From a virus: DNA of 63,558 nt. The notes beneath the pieces are model-generated. The model did no database searches. It saw nothing but the letters and a program-made list of their open reading frames with translations, and was not told where the DNA came from. A program made the position numbers and the translations under genes. Each line of letters begins with the position of its first letter. Within the stretch, counting starts at the first letter, position 1. Below are positions 23,645 to 35,100 of this stretch, one piece after another. Location of the stretch: positions 1-63,558 of IMG/VR virus record IMGVR_UViG_3300047550_001947, one strand, 5' to 3'.

Positions 23645-23684
23645 AGTTATGTAGTTATACATATATAATATACCTAAAATTTAG

Positions 23685-23692
23685 TAAATTTG
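23685..23692 (+). promoter_or_regulatory. Bacteroidota -7 box inside a palindrome
   Basis: TAAATTTG, an exact TAnnTTTG match, eight bases before an ATG at 23701. It lies in AAATTTAGTAAATTT (23677-23691), a perfect inverted repeat around G, so the minus strand also shows TAAATTTT (23676-23683), a near-match that may serve the lysis operon. The downstream bases GATAAAC resemble the late promoter at 62836. Confidence 0.5.
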
Positions 23693-23700
23693 ATAAACAT

Positions 23701-23856
23701 ATGATAGGAATTGATTTTCTTCCCAAACAAGAAATCCTTATGGGTTTAAATGTAGATGCTCTATCCTTCTCATTAGAAGGTGTTGAGAGACAAGCAACAA
23801 GAATTAGTGTAGGAATAATTTTTCTAAAACTAAATATTGTAATTATGCACAAATAA
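23701..23856 (+). CDS. Possible 51-residue ORF of a tiny (+) transcription unit
   Basis: ATG at 23701 to TAA at 23854-23856. The product begins MIGIDFLPKQEILMGLNVDA and ends in a hydrophobic stretch (ISVGIIFLKLNIVIM). It is the only (+) feature between two long (-) operons, framed by its own promoter box (23685) and a terminator (23861). No family recognised. The same unit could instead produce a non-coding RNA of about 190 bases. The promoter-terminator frame is clearer than the coding evidence. Confidence 0.35.
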   Translation: MIGIDFLPKQEILMGLNVDALSFSLEGVERQATRISVGIIFLKLNIVIMHK

Positions 23857-23860
23857 TATT

Positions 23861-23886
23861 AGGGGAGATAACACTCCCCTTTTTTA
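23861..23886 (+). terminator. Rho-independent terminator at the end of the late operon
   Basis: Perfect 7-bp stem AGGGGAG / CTCCCCT (23861-23867, 23874-23880) with loop ATAACA, followed on the plus strand by a T-run. On the minus strand the tail (TAATATTATTTG) is also T-rich, so it may act in both directions, ending the (-) virion operon right after the stop at 23884. Confidence 0.85.
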
Positions 23887-26800
23887 TTTTACATAAAAGT
23901 CAGTTACATTATCATATGATCTCCATCTGTTTATTGTATATAAAACAGGGACCGCATCAGACCATTGTTTATTAAGTTTTAGTTCACCTTTTCTACTACC
24001 TCTTTTATAATACAAGCTTTCTTCATCAAATACATAGTTATATGGGAAAGCAAATGTATCACTTACAGCTTCTCCTAATTCACCTAACAGTTTAGAAGAT
24101 GCTATAGGGCTCTTCATTAACATGTATGCATTTGCAGGACTGATAAAAGTTGTTAATTCTGAAGTTTGTCTATCAGCCTGATAAGCTAATGCATTCATTA
24201 ATCTTTTCAATTGCTTATCTTCTTCATCATCCAAATCCATTCCGGCAACTAAACTTGCAATAATTTGTGCAAGTGCAAATGAAGATAGAATTAAAGTAAG
24301 TTCTGTATAAACTCTATTTAAATTCTTTAATTGGTCCTCTCTTAAACTTTGTTTAGCATCTCTGATTTTAGTAAAGATATCACCTCTTGCTGTATAGATA
24401 TGACTCATAAAACTAGCAAAGGTTCTATATCTTCCTTCAATCCATCCTAAATTCTCATCATAGTACTCTCTTTTAAATCTTGCTTTATACGCAGGATACA
24501 CCCATTTATGGAATTGAAAAACTAACTTACCTATACTATAATCCTGTAAAGCAGCACGGTCTTCTGCAGAATAGTTACCATGTATTTGTTTGTTAACTTC
24601 TCTGATAGTATTTCTTAAATCATATCTATCATTATCAGTGATTTCAAATCCGGGTTTTAAAGTTAACTTACCAGTGTTAGGATCAAAATCATAAGCATCA
24701 TAAACAGATAAGCTTTCACCTTTATCATTAACTATCTGTTTAGACATTAATACTGCTATACCAACTTTACTTTGTACATTGGTTTCCGCAGCATCTTGAA
24801 GTACATAACCCCATTCTAGTAAGCCACCTTTATCTTGAACCTCTCTTTGTGCTACACTGTCCACCATTCTGTAATAATAAAGCAATGCTTCATATTTAGA
24901 TTTAGGATCTTTCTCTCCATAGTAACCTTTGCTTGAAGCCAAACCTTTAAATACTCCGGGTAAATACTCAGTGTTATAAACATTAGTGGCTCTAAGCATA
25001 GCTTTTTTATCATAGAATAAACCACCACCTGTTTCTATACCATTGTTTATTCTACCCATTAAATAGTTATTTATATTACCAAAGATGTTAAATCCTACAT
25101 ATGATAAAGATGTTGCATTAAGTATTTTATTAATTACATTATCTGCAGTAGTTTTATCAAATTCTGGTTCTTGATAGTAAACCATCTTTAACCATTTCTT
25201 TAATCTTATTGCAGTTCTACTTTCTGCTCCAGGAATAGTTTTAGCTTTAGTTCCTGTTGCAGTACGCACAAGTACATTTTGTGATTGTATATACTCTCTA
25301 TTCTCAACTACACGCTTTAATGTAAAGATTGTATCTTCTACACTTGTTAAGTGTTGATAGTTAGAGGCCATAGCTCTAAACTTAATTAAGCTATCTACAA
25401 GATCTGTATTGAGTTCATCTTTGCTAAGTAAAGCTTCATTTCTTTTAAGTTGATTATTCAACTCTTTCATCTGCTGTCTATACTTAGTAGTAGATATCTT
25501 ACCATCTTTAAACTGATCTTGTAAACTCTGTATATCAGTTTTGATTTTATCTATCACATACTGACTCTTAATCTTACCTGTAAAGAAAATAGGTGGGGTT
25601 TCAATAACATTACCCTCTTCATCTGTAAGAACTACTTTCTGATAGCCGGCATCTGTAAAGCTTTTAAACCATGTGCTCACTGATTTTGTTAACAAACTTG
25701 TAGCACTGGCTGGATTCTCTTTTAATTTATTTAAGAAATTTTGTTTCTGTCTTGGAAGCTTACCAGTCATCTCTTTTTTAACAGAAGGAGGAAGCATCTT
25801 AAGAGCGCCATTCTCAAATTCTTGTAACCAAAATTCATAGAATTCTTTTTGTGCTCTTCCTAACTCTGTAGTAGGGTTCATAATCTTTACATACTTCTCA
25901 TCAAGCATGCTCATACCATTTTCAGATACCTCTCTTACCTCTTTAAATTCTGGTTTTACAAACCAGCTTTTTCTAACTGTAGTTGCTCCTAAATAACTAC
26001 CATCCTTCTCTTTTTGTGCAGTTACATACTCAGAGTAATTATAGTATTTATTTCTATACACCGCATACTCAGCGTCTGATACACCACGCTTTTTTCTCCA
26101 GCCATAATTTTTATACTCTTCATATTTTTCTCTCTGTTTTTTAAACTCATCAGTGTATTTATGAAACTCACCATCCAGGATTTTACCATTTACCACTTTT
26201 TCAGCGGCAGTAAAATCACTGTATGCTTTTCTATTCTTGTATAGTTCTTGGTTAAATCTTATATCTTCAACCTTAGCATCATCTAAATTAGGTATGTTTA
26301 TATATTCTAACCAGTTACCATTATTATCTACAAGATTATTTCTTAAGTCATAAAACATCTTATAGTACTGATAACCAATCTTTTGTACATATCTACCTGT
26401 AAATTTATTATCTTTATCATAAACCAACATGAAATCATAGTTAGGTTTACCATTTGATAAACTTGCTAATCTATTACCAATAGCAATAGCTCTTTCACTA
26501 AATTGCTGTACATCGTCTTCTATCTTTTGTTTCTCCCTTTTATATACTTTATCAATAAGGGCCAAGATAGTATCTGTACTTGTTGCTAAGTCACCAAGTT
26601 GAGCATCAGCTATAGAGATATCATTAGTCTCAGTAATTATAGCTTTTATATCTTCTTCTGTAAAGTTTCTTGTAGAGTTTGTTTTAATAAAGTTTATAGT
26701 AAAGTTTTCTATTGCTTGATCAATTGTTTCATCAGCAATATTCAAAAGATCTGTTACAGCAATTGCTATATCTCTCTGACCTGGATTAATTACATTACTT

Positions 26801-29181
26801 AAACTAAGATTACGGATACCTCTATAGGTTTCCATAAACTTACTAAACATTAATACTCTAGAAATATAATCCGGACTATTTACATACTTAGGATTAGAAG
26901 CATATTTAATAAATGCTTCCAACTCTTCTTTAGAACTATTTAAGAATCTTCCTAAAGCTATATCTGCTTTACCGGAATTTATCTCTGTACTAAGTACAGC
27001 AATTAAACTATTAATCTTATCTATAGTTTCCTTTTTTGGTTTTACTTGTTTAGATGAATCAATAATACTTTGTAAAGCATCTGTACGTTTTACAAGTTGT
27101 GATACAACATCTTTCATAAACATAGAGATGTTTGTATATTGCTCATTAGTTAAACCTGGTTCCGGTTTTTCTTCTTCAGGAGGTAAGAAATTAGGATCAT
27201 TTGTTACATTAAAACCATTCTTTAACTTAAGATCATTAAGTGTATTTTTAAATGGTGCTGTTGGAATTATTCTATCAACATATAAAAGATTCTCAGTTTC
27301 ATTATGCTGTACCACTCCTTCTACTCTAAAACCTTTTACTTTTTGATCTTTACCCTCACCTTCTATGTCTAAGTTATAATGATAAGTAGATACACCGGAT
27401 ACAGGGAATCCATTTATATTAGCTAACTTAGCATAACCCATTACCTGGATACTTTGCTGTTGTTTAGTTGTTAATCTTTGACCTTGTAATAAAGAACCTT
27501 CATTTGTAGGATAGGTTCTTTCATAGTAGTTAGAATCCTTTATACTAGTTTTAGATACTTTTAAATCTACAATATATAGAGACCCATCTGGTTTAATAAT
27601 AAGGAGATCTAAAGAGCCGGCAATCTTAGACTGGTTATCAGCAAGTATTACTTGTGGTAATATTACAGAGCCATCTAATGTAAGAGTAGCTACATAAGCA
27701 CTAAGTGAATCATATGCATCCTCTGCTAAAGAAGGTTCTAATACAGTTACATTTTGTATAGCTTCATCAAATGTTTTACCATCTATAATATCTTGTAGAA
27801 TTCTATCAAAATCTTTACCAAATAATCTATTCAATTCATATAGATTATCTGGATCATTAAGACCACCTTTAATAGCGGAGGTCATAGATTTATATTCTTC
27901 TCCTGTATCTAGATTAACATATGTGTGAGTTGCATCATCCAAAAACATTGGTGTATCATAAAGAACATCAATGATATCTTTTTGCAAATTATTAACAGCT
28001 CTATCTTTAGCTGCTTTTTTACTATACTCTTTCTTTAAATATTCAGGATCTGTCTTACTAATACTGTATTTAGGTAATGATCTTACACTACCTGTAATAG
28101 CTCCTGTTGTAAATCTTAATTCTTCAGTATTTAAAAGCTTTGCTATGTCAGTTAAAGTAACATCGTCCTTTAAATTTTCAGTATTAATATTTAAACTATT
28201 ACCGGTAATTGCTCTGTAAATATCATTTATAAGTTCAGCAAACCACTCTATTAAATCTTTAATAGCACTATCAAAAGATTTACCTGGTTTGTTTTCATAC
28301 TCTTTTTTAAAGTGTCTAGTTAAAGCTTGTGTTACAAGTTCTATATTTCTATAACTTTCAAAAAAGCCTCTTTCATTATTGTAGCTATCTTTAATCTGTT
28401 GAGTTAAAACCGGGAATGTTTTTTGTGCTTCAAATAATAACTTACCAAATATATCAGGTCTGCTAACAAATAAAGCATCTACAACTGGGTGCAGCATTTC
28501 TTCAATTGCGGTCTCTGTTGTAACTCTATTTTTAATTATGTAAGCTGTGTTATTATAGTAAAAACTTTTAATAGCACTAAAGGTAACTTTTTCTTTACCT
28601 ATTTTTGGTAACTGATTATAGATTTTTTCAGCTTCTTCTACAGAAACTAATTTGTAACTAACATCTGGTAATACAGTACTTAAATAATCTAATACATCTA
28701 ATGCATTTGTTCTATTCTTTGACAGAGGAATAATGTCTTGAGGAGTAAACATATTCTCTTTAACAACAAACTCTATACTATTTGTAGTTGGTATAAAGGT
28801 ATATGTCTCTTGAGGTATGTTATTAAAAGTTAGATAGTTAATTATTTTTTGTCTATTACTTCTTAATATTCTTGGATCTGTTTCAGTCATTCCTTCTACA
28901 GTTCCAGTAACATAATATTTTAATTCACCATCTACCCTTGATCCGGATATTAATTTCTCTCTTCTTAAATTTTGCAAAACTGATTCTGCAAATTCCCTCT
29001 TCTTAAGATTAAAGCTTGCTTTTTTAGACTTTACAATTTCTTCAGCTTCTGCAATACTTGGAAATGCTTCTGTATCTTCATTAGATTGGTATTGATCAAT
29101 AATGCTGTCTACAACAATATTATTGTTATAGACATTCATTAAAGCTTTATATTCGGGTAGGTTTCTATTATAACAAGCCAT
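23884..29181 (-). CDS. Giant virion protein with PD-(D/E)XK nuclease and degenerate protease motif
   Basis: 1765 aa, last gene of the late operon and directly downstream of the RNA polymerase gene (3-base gap). Residues about 500-560 form a PD-(D/E)XK nuclease core: KIAGSLDLLII (D525), then LYIVDLKVS (D539-L-K541). At 227-231 EEMLH stands where a zincin HExxH would be, followed by NIELVTQAL, so an inactivated metalloprotease domain is likely. The region near 1530-1560 has LVFQFHKWVYPAYKARFKREY, and a hydrophobic helix occurs near 1620-1645 (LILSSFALAQIIASLVAG). Probably a capsid-internal, co-ejected protein. Domain order is seen; the role is inferred. Confidence 0.7.
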   Translation of the reverse strand: MACYNRNLPEYKALMNVYNNNIVVDSIIDQYQSNEDTEAFPSIAEAEEIVKSKKASFNLKKREFAESVLQNLRREKLISGSRVDGELKYYVTGTVEGMTETDPRILRSNRQKIINYLTFNNIPQETYTFIPTTNSIEFVVKENMFTPQDIIPLSKNRTNALDVLDYLSTVLPDVSYKLVSVEEAEKIYNQLPKIGKEKVTFSAIKSFYYNNTAYIIKNRVTTETAIEEMLHPVVDALFVSRPDIFGKLLFEAQKTFPVLTQQIKDSYNNERGFFESYRNIELVTQALTRHFKKEYENKPGKSFDSAIKDLIEWFAELINDIYRAITGNSLNINTENLKDDVTLTDIAKLLNTEELRFTTGAITGSVRSLPKYSISKTDPEYLKKEYSKKAAKDRAVNNLQKDIIDVLYDTPMFLDDATHTYVNLDTGEEYKSMTSAIKGGLNDPDNLYELNRLFGKDFDRILQDIIDGKTFDEAIQNVTVLEPSLAEDAYDSLSAYVATLTLDGSVILPQVILADNQSKIAGSLDLLIIKPDGSLYIVDLKVSKTSIKDSNYYERTYPTNEGSLLQGQRLTTKQQQSIQVMGYAKLANINGFPVSGVSTYHYNLDIEGEGKDQKVKGFRVEGVVQHNETENLLYVDRIIPTAPFKNTLNDLKLKNGFNVTNDPNFLPPEEEKPEPGLTNEQYTNISMFMKDVVSQLVKRTDALQSIIDSSKQVKPKKETIDKINSLIAVLSTEINSGKADIALGRFLNSSKEELEAFIKYASNPKYVNSPDYISRVLMFSKFMETYRGIRNLSLSNVINPGQRDIAIAVTDLLNIADETIDQAIENFTINFIKTNSTRNFTEEDIKAIITETNDISIADAQLGDLATSTDTILALIDKVYKREKQKIEDDVQQFSERAIAIGNRLASLSNGKPNYDFMLVYDKDNKFTGRYVQKIGYQYYKMFYDLRNNLVDNNGNWLEYINIPNLDDAKVEDIRFNQELYKNRKAYSDFTAAEKVVNGKILDGEFHKYTDEFKKQREKYEEYKNYGWRKKRGVSDAEYAVYRNKYYNYSEYVTAQKEKDGSYLGATTVRKSWFVKPEFKEVREVSENGMSMLDEKYVKIMNPTTELGRAQKEFYEFWLQEFENGALKMLPPSVKKEMTGKLPRQKQNFLNKLKENPASATSLLTKSVSTWFKSFTDAGYQKVVLTDEEGNVIETPPIFFTGKIKSQYVIDKIKTDIQSLQDQFKDGKISTTKYRQQMKELNNQLKRNEALLSKDELNTDLVDSLIKFRAMASNYQHLTSVEDTIFTLKRVVENREYIQSQNVLVRTATGTKAKTIPGAESRTAIRLKKWLKMVYYQEPEFDKTTADNVINKILNATSLSYVGFNIFGNINNYLMGRINNGIETGGGLFYDKKAMLRATNVYNTEYLPGVFKGLASSKGYYGEKDPKSKYEALLYYYRMVDSVAQREVQDKGGLLEWGYVLQDAAETNVQSKVGIAVLMSKQIVNDKGESLSVYDAYDFDPNTGKLTLKPGFEITDNDRYDLRNTIREVNKQIHGNYSAEDRAALQDYSIGKLVFQFHKWVYPAYKARFKREYYDENLGWIEGRYRTFASFMSHIYTARGDIFTKIRDAKQSLREDQLKNLNRVYTELTLILSSFALAQIIASLVAGMDLDDEEDKQLKRLMNALAYQADRQTSELTTFISPANAYMLMKSPIASSKLLGELGEAVSDTFAFPYNYVFDEESLYYKRGSRKGELKLNKQWSDAVPVLYTINRWRSYDNVTDFYVK

Positions 29182-29184
29182 CTC

Positions 29185-32100
29185 TTATAAGTAACATTTT
29201 TTTATTTGTTCTACAAAACTATTTTGATCACCACCAATGGTATTTACAAATTCTTTGTACTGTTGTACAAAATTAACAAATGTTTTAATACCCATTCCCT
29301 CTCTTATTTTATTTCTTTCCTCATCACTAAGCTGTTCGGTATAGAAATTATTAAGAACAGGATACTCTGCCTGAGCTTTAATATTTGCTCCTATACTAGG
29401 ATCAAAAGCCATAGGAGGAGCTGCTGTTACTAATTGATCAATATTATCAAGAGTTTCTTCTGTAGTTTTAGGTGTTAAACTTTTAGCTAATTCTTCAGGT
29501 GATTTTGCAGTAGTTTCAAATGGTTTACCATCTTTCTCATATACAATTTTCTTACCTTCTGTTTTAAAACTAATATTATTAGAAGCTAAAGTATTTGATA
29601 TATTAGCTGGAGCACTACTAAAATCTACATTAGATAATTGTTTTTCTATACCCTGATCAAAATCTATGTTGTTAAGATCAGGTATACCGTTAGGATTACT
29701 TGTAACATCCTTATTTTTTCTGTCTTTAAAAATATCTGTACGACTAGGTACATTTCCAGGTATTACAAAGCCTGCAGCAAATTGTTTTTTAGAACCAATA
29801 GGTGTAAACTTTTCATACTCTGCAGATACACCAAATGCATACATATCACCCGGTTGAATAAGATCAGCTAAGTTTTCTTTTTCTTCTGTTCTATCTCTTT
29901 TTATAGATGTAAGTTTATAATAAACTGTATTTCTATTACCCATTACATACTGCACTGATTTAATCACTAAAGGAAAACCTATTTGAGTTTTATCATTTTT
30001 AGTTTGTAATACAAAACCAGAAGCTCTTAGATATTTTAAATTATATCTATACATTTTTTTACCTTCCTCTGTTAATTTAGAAGGCCCTGGTAAAGAAAGC
30101 ATAGGTTGAACTACTTGGTATTGTCCATTTTCATCAACAATAAACTCATCACCTTTATAGTTAGATACATCTCCAAGAGGTATCATCTCTCTTTCAAAGC
30201 TTGTATTTTTAAATACATTAATTAAAATTTTATCATCAGATTTTACTATAGGAGATGAAACATTTCCCTTTATACCTAGTTCTTGTTTAAACTCTTTTAT
30301 CTCATTATTTTTAGAAATATCTTTTACAGTTTTTGTAAAGAAAGTTGTATTAGTGTTTTGTAAGTAACCTCTAACAAACTCATTATAAAGCTGATTAAGA
30401 TTAGCTCCAAAAGTTTTCTTTACAATAGTATCATTAGCTTTTCCTTTTAAAGCCATTACAGCAGAACTAGATGATTTAAGAATAAGATCAAACATAAAGT
30501 TTGGCATTATTCTAATAAAAGAACCAGATTTAAACTGACCACCATCTTTAACAAGAAGGTAATGAAATAAATCAATAGCATATGGTCTGGTTATTTCATT
30601 ATTGTATAGTTCCATAAAGCTGTACTGAATCTTATTAAGTTGTAACCTACTTAATTTAGTCCAGTTATTAAACTCTACTTTGTTTATACCATCTTTATTA
30701 GATCTATTGGCAGCTGTAATAGCAAATAAGAATTTATTTACAAAGTAATTCTTAGGCGCTAGCTTTCTTAAGTTAAGAACTACATCTGTTACATTCTCCA
30801 TATTATCTGGTAATGTACTTGCAGTTTGATCATAAACCATCCCGTTATTTAAAGATGCCAAAGCTCTTTTGTAACCACCGGTTTTTAATAAATTAACATA
30901 AGCTTTGATAGCAAAGAATGATAACAAGTTCTGATCTAAACTCTTATTAAAGTTTTTACGGTCTTTAGAATTAACTTCTGTATTGGCAATAATAATTTCT
31001 CGCATTCTGTTAACTACAGGTGTACGATTAAGCATTACAGAACCTATTAGAGATTTAATTTCTCTATAAACTGTGAAGTTAAATCCAAAAGTGTTGTTAG
31101 AAGAATTTAAAAGTCTGCGAATATCAAAAGGTATATTACTATTTTCAAATTCTTTATCATTCATTTCTATACCTAGATCTACAGCTTTGTTATAAATTTC
31201 ATCAAATTCTGTAAGATCTTTAGGTAAACCTTTATTTACTTTTAATATAGTTGAAACATTCATAAATGCTTCAGATTGTGCTATTAAAGTTTTGAAATTA
31301 TTTAAAACAGCAGCTTGTATATTAGCATTATTAGTTCTAATACCTTGTTCAAGATCTTCAGTTGAAATGTCAGAAGGTACATCTTCTATAGAATATTCTT
31401 CTAATAACTCTCCAATAATTTTAGCTTGCCCCTTCATTCTATCTTTTTCTTCTGCATAAGAAGATTTATTCTTCTGTAAACGCTTATAGAATTCACGGAT
31501 AGCCGGTTGATTTATAAATAATAAACTATCTTCTAATGATACACCTTGAGCTATCATATTAGCTACAATACCTAGTGAGTTTATATTTAAGTTTAACTTA
31601 GCAGCAAGACGCTCTTTAGCGTTATCTGTCATTGCAGATGTTAAAGCAGATAGTATATAAAATATTCTTTCCCCATCATACTTTCCAGTTTCTGGATTAT
31701 AAGCTTTAGTTTCAGCATAGCTATCAAACTCTTTACCATTAAGTTTAAATCTTAAATTACCTAATTCTATTTCATCACCATTTTCATCAATAAAGAATCT
31801 TGCTTTTCTTATAGTTATATTATTAGTATTTAATAAACTATAAACTAGTAACGCATTTACAGCGGGACCAATGTTTCTAGCACCTTCTTTATTATTTCTA
31901 AAAGCATAGTACTTACCAAGTAGAGTATCTACATTATACTTACCTTCTTCTAACTGATCTTTAAGTTCAGGAAATCTTTCAGTAAAGCTTTTAACAATAT
32001 TAATAAGAGGTTGTACAGTAGCTACCTGGAATGCTTTTGGAATCTCTCCTTCTTTAGCAGTTACCATAGCTGAATTGTTTAATAAAGCAATACGATCATT

Positions 32101-35100
32101 TACAATAATATTATTAAGAGCTCCTTGATAAGGCTCATAACCTAATTTTTGAACTTTATTATTATATTCATCTGCAGTAGATGGTAATCCAAGAGACTGC
32201 AATGCAGCTTTAACAACCTCTTTTTTATCTATATAAGTATCAAATAAATCAGAATCAGATACATCTATATCAAGATCTTGTAAAGCTTCTATTTCATCAG
32301 CTCTCTCTTTTTTAAGAGCATTGTAAAACTCAGAATAAGATTTTCTAAATTCTTTATTTTTACTAAACTGGTACTTTACAAACTGATTAAATCTTTCTGT
32401 CTTACTAGTTCCTGTACCATAAGCTTTAAATTTACCATTCTCTACTAACCATTCTTGAATGACTATGTAAAGTTTATCAATATCAAAGTCAGCTCCAGAT
32501 ATCTCAATAAGTTCTTGTGGGAATATTGCGGATGATCCATAGTACACTGGCATAAAATCTACAAGTTTAAGAGCTACTGCAGAGTGTTTATCCTGTGAAG
32601 GAATACGTGCACCAAACATTTTAGCTACTACATCTGGTATTTTATCACCGGGTTTAATAAAGCTTAATAACTCTTTAAAGTGAGCAGGCATAATAAACTC
32701 AGTAAAGTATCCGGTAATATTACCATCTTTATCATACTCAGGTACATTATGTCTTAAATCATCTATATAATAATCATCTACTTTTAATCCAGTAAAGGTT
32801 CTATTTTCAGGGTCAGAGTATTCTTTAGGAGTACCATACTTAGAAGGATTAAGTTTAAACTCTTCAACTCTTACAATCTCCCATCTCTTTGGTTGACCAT
32901 TCTCATCTAACTCTAGTACTTTTTTAAGTTGCTTTACACCATAGTCAGATACCAATGCTACAGCATGTCCTGGAACTTTTTCAGATAAGACACCTTTAGA
33001 GAAATATGATAAGAACAACTCAACAAACTTATCTATAGTAATAGGTGAGTTAAGATCATACTTAGGTTCTCCTTGCTCATCTAATTCAAAGAACTCAATC
33101 ATTTGAGCATCACCAGCTGAAGATCTTAAAGTTTCAATAGCATATTTCTGGAATGCTGCAAGCTTAGGAGTAACAGATCCAGCAGCTATAGATCTTTTAA
33201 CTTCTTCTAATCCTGAATCTAATGTAAAGATTGCATTTCTCTTTCCAAGATAATTAACTTTAACTCTATTGATAGATGCATCTTGATAAATCTTTTTAAG
33301 ATCACCAACAGTAATATCTTTACCCATAAAGTTTACTATTGTTTCATCATCTTGCTCTGCTGTAAGAATCTGTTTAGGCTGCGTTGGATCAGTAATTACA
33401 ACTTTGTTAGAGGGATTCTCTAATTGTAATCTCCAGTACTTAGTCTTAGTTTCAATAAAATTACTATCAGTGATACTATTTATATCACTAGCTACATTTA
33501 TTTTTTTACCTTTAGATGCAGATGCAGGAACTGCTAAACTTACAGTTTCTTTATCTGCTTCATAAACTTCAAGAGTCTGACGTAGTTTATGCAACTCTTC
33601 TTTACCCGGTAGAGCTTTATCAAAGTTTTTACCATAAGAAGTAAATTCTTTAGTTAATACAAAACCTGAAGTCTTAACATAAGTTTGACCATCAAAGTAA
33701 ACTAACTTAATTGAATTAGTGGCTGCATTAAAAGATACAGCACCTTTAGTTTTCTTATCACCAAAGAAGAAATCACCTGTTACCTCTTCACCATTTTCAA
33801 TTTTATTTAATAACTCAGCTTGTATAGGAGATAACTTACCTAGACCAAATAGTGTATAACGTAAAGCTTTTACAGTCATCCACATTTGAGCATCAGCTTT
33901 ATCTTTCTTACCACCGGCAAACTTAGCTGTAAATTTAGGATCAGAAATAGTAACTATATGAGCAGTTTTAAACTCATGTTTAATACCTAATCTTTCATCA
34001 GTAATAACAGATTCAATATTAGCACCAGTAGCATTTGATCCTTTTGCACGTTTAATTTCATCTACAGGATCTTTGAAAGATATAGCATGGTCACCATGCA
34101 TTAACTGGTTAATAGCAGTGGTATTAATAAAATCATTTACATATATCTGTAAAAGATTATATGCATAATCATTCTTTTTTAAATTATAAACACTATTCTT
34201 AAGAGTATCTTCTACTTTAATTAACTTATTAGATTTTTTAGTAGTTTCTTCTTTATCATCTTTTTTAGAAGGTTTATTAATTTCAAAACCTTTAGTTACA
34301 AAAGCTGCTAAAGCAGATTCCTTTACTTTACCATCTTTTACTTTTAGAATATTATCTTGATCTAATAACTCTAGTAAAAAATTTACATCATCCAACATAG
34401 ATTTAGTAACTTCGTTCTTAATCTGTGTTTTTTGATTTTCTGTTAAAGGTAAGTTTTCTTGAGCTTGTGCTTCTAATTCATTTTTAAAATCTTCACTTAA
34501 TAATTTACCGGTCTTAAATAAAGTAAGACCACGCATCTTACCAGTGTTAAAATCATAAATTTCATCTGTAAATTCACCATTAGCTACTCTTTGAATACGA
34601 TTATACTCTTGTTCTACAAAACCTAATATGGCATTCTTTGCTTCATCAGATAATGTATTTTTACCAGATACTTTAGCAGCAGCTTTGATAACAGGTAGAT
34701 TAACTACATTACCTGTACTTGATGCTTCTAGTACACGGATAAGATGAGTGGATGTACCAAATTCTAAACCGCCTCTTTTTTGTACACCACCTTCAGAATA
34801 TAAATCAATTAAACTAGTGATAAATTCTTCTGGAGAAAAACTACCATAAGTAGTTCCTTCACGTCTGTTAACTTCAAGTTCTTTATTTTCAATTGCCTCT
34901 CCTTCTCCAGTTTCTGTAAGACTACTTACTTTTTGACCATCAATTCTTTTAACTGTAATTAAATCAAGAGATGCTAAGAATTTTGGATTTTTTAATAAGT
35001 AGTTATTTTCCAGGAAAGGATCTTTTAATAACTCTTCAATACCACCAGTTTTCTTAATTTCATTTATTTTAACTAAGTGATAAGATGGTAATTGATGTAC

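Noticed and set aside
23655-23852. Minus-strand 65-codon ORF over the mini transcription unit
   Set aside because: It has no coupling to the neighbouring (-) genes, overlaps the holin start and promoter palindrome, and its translation looks random.
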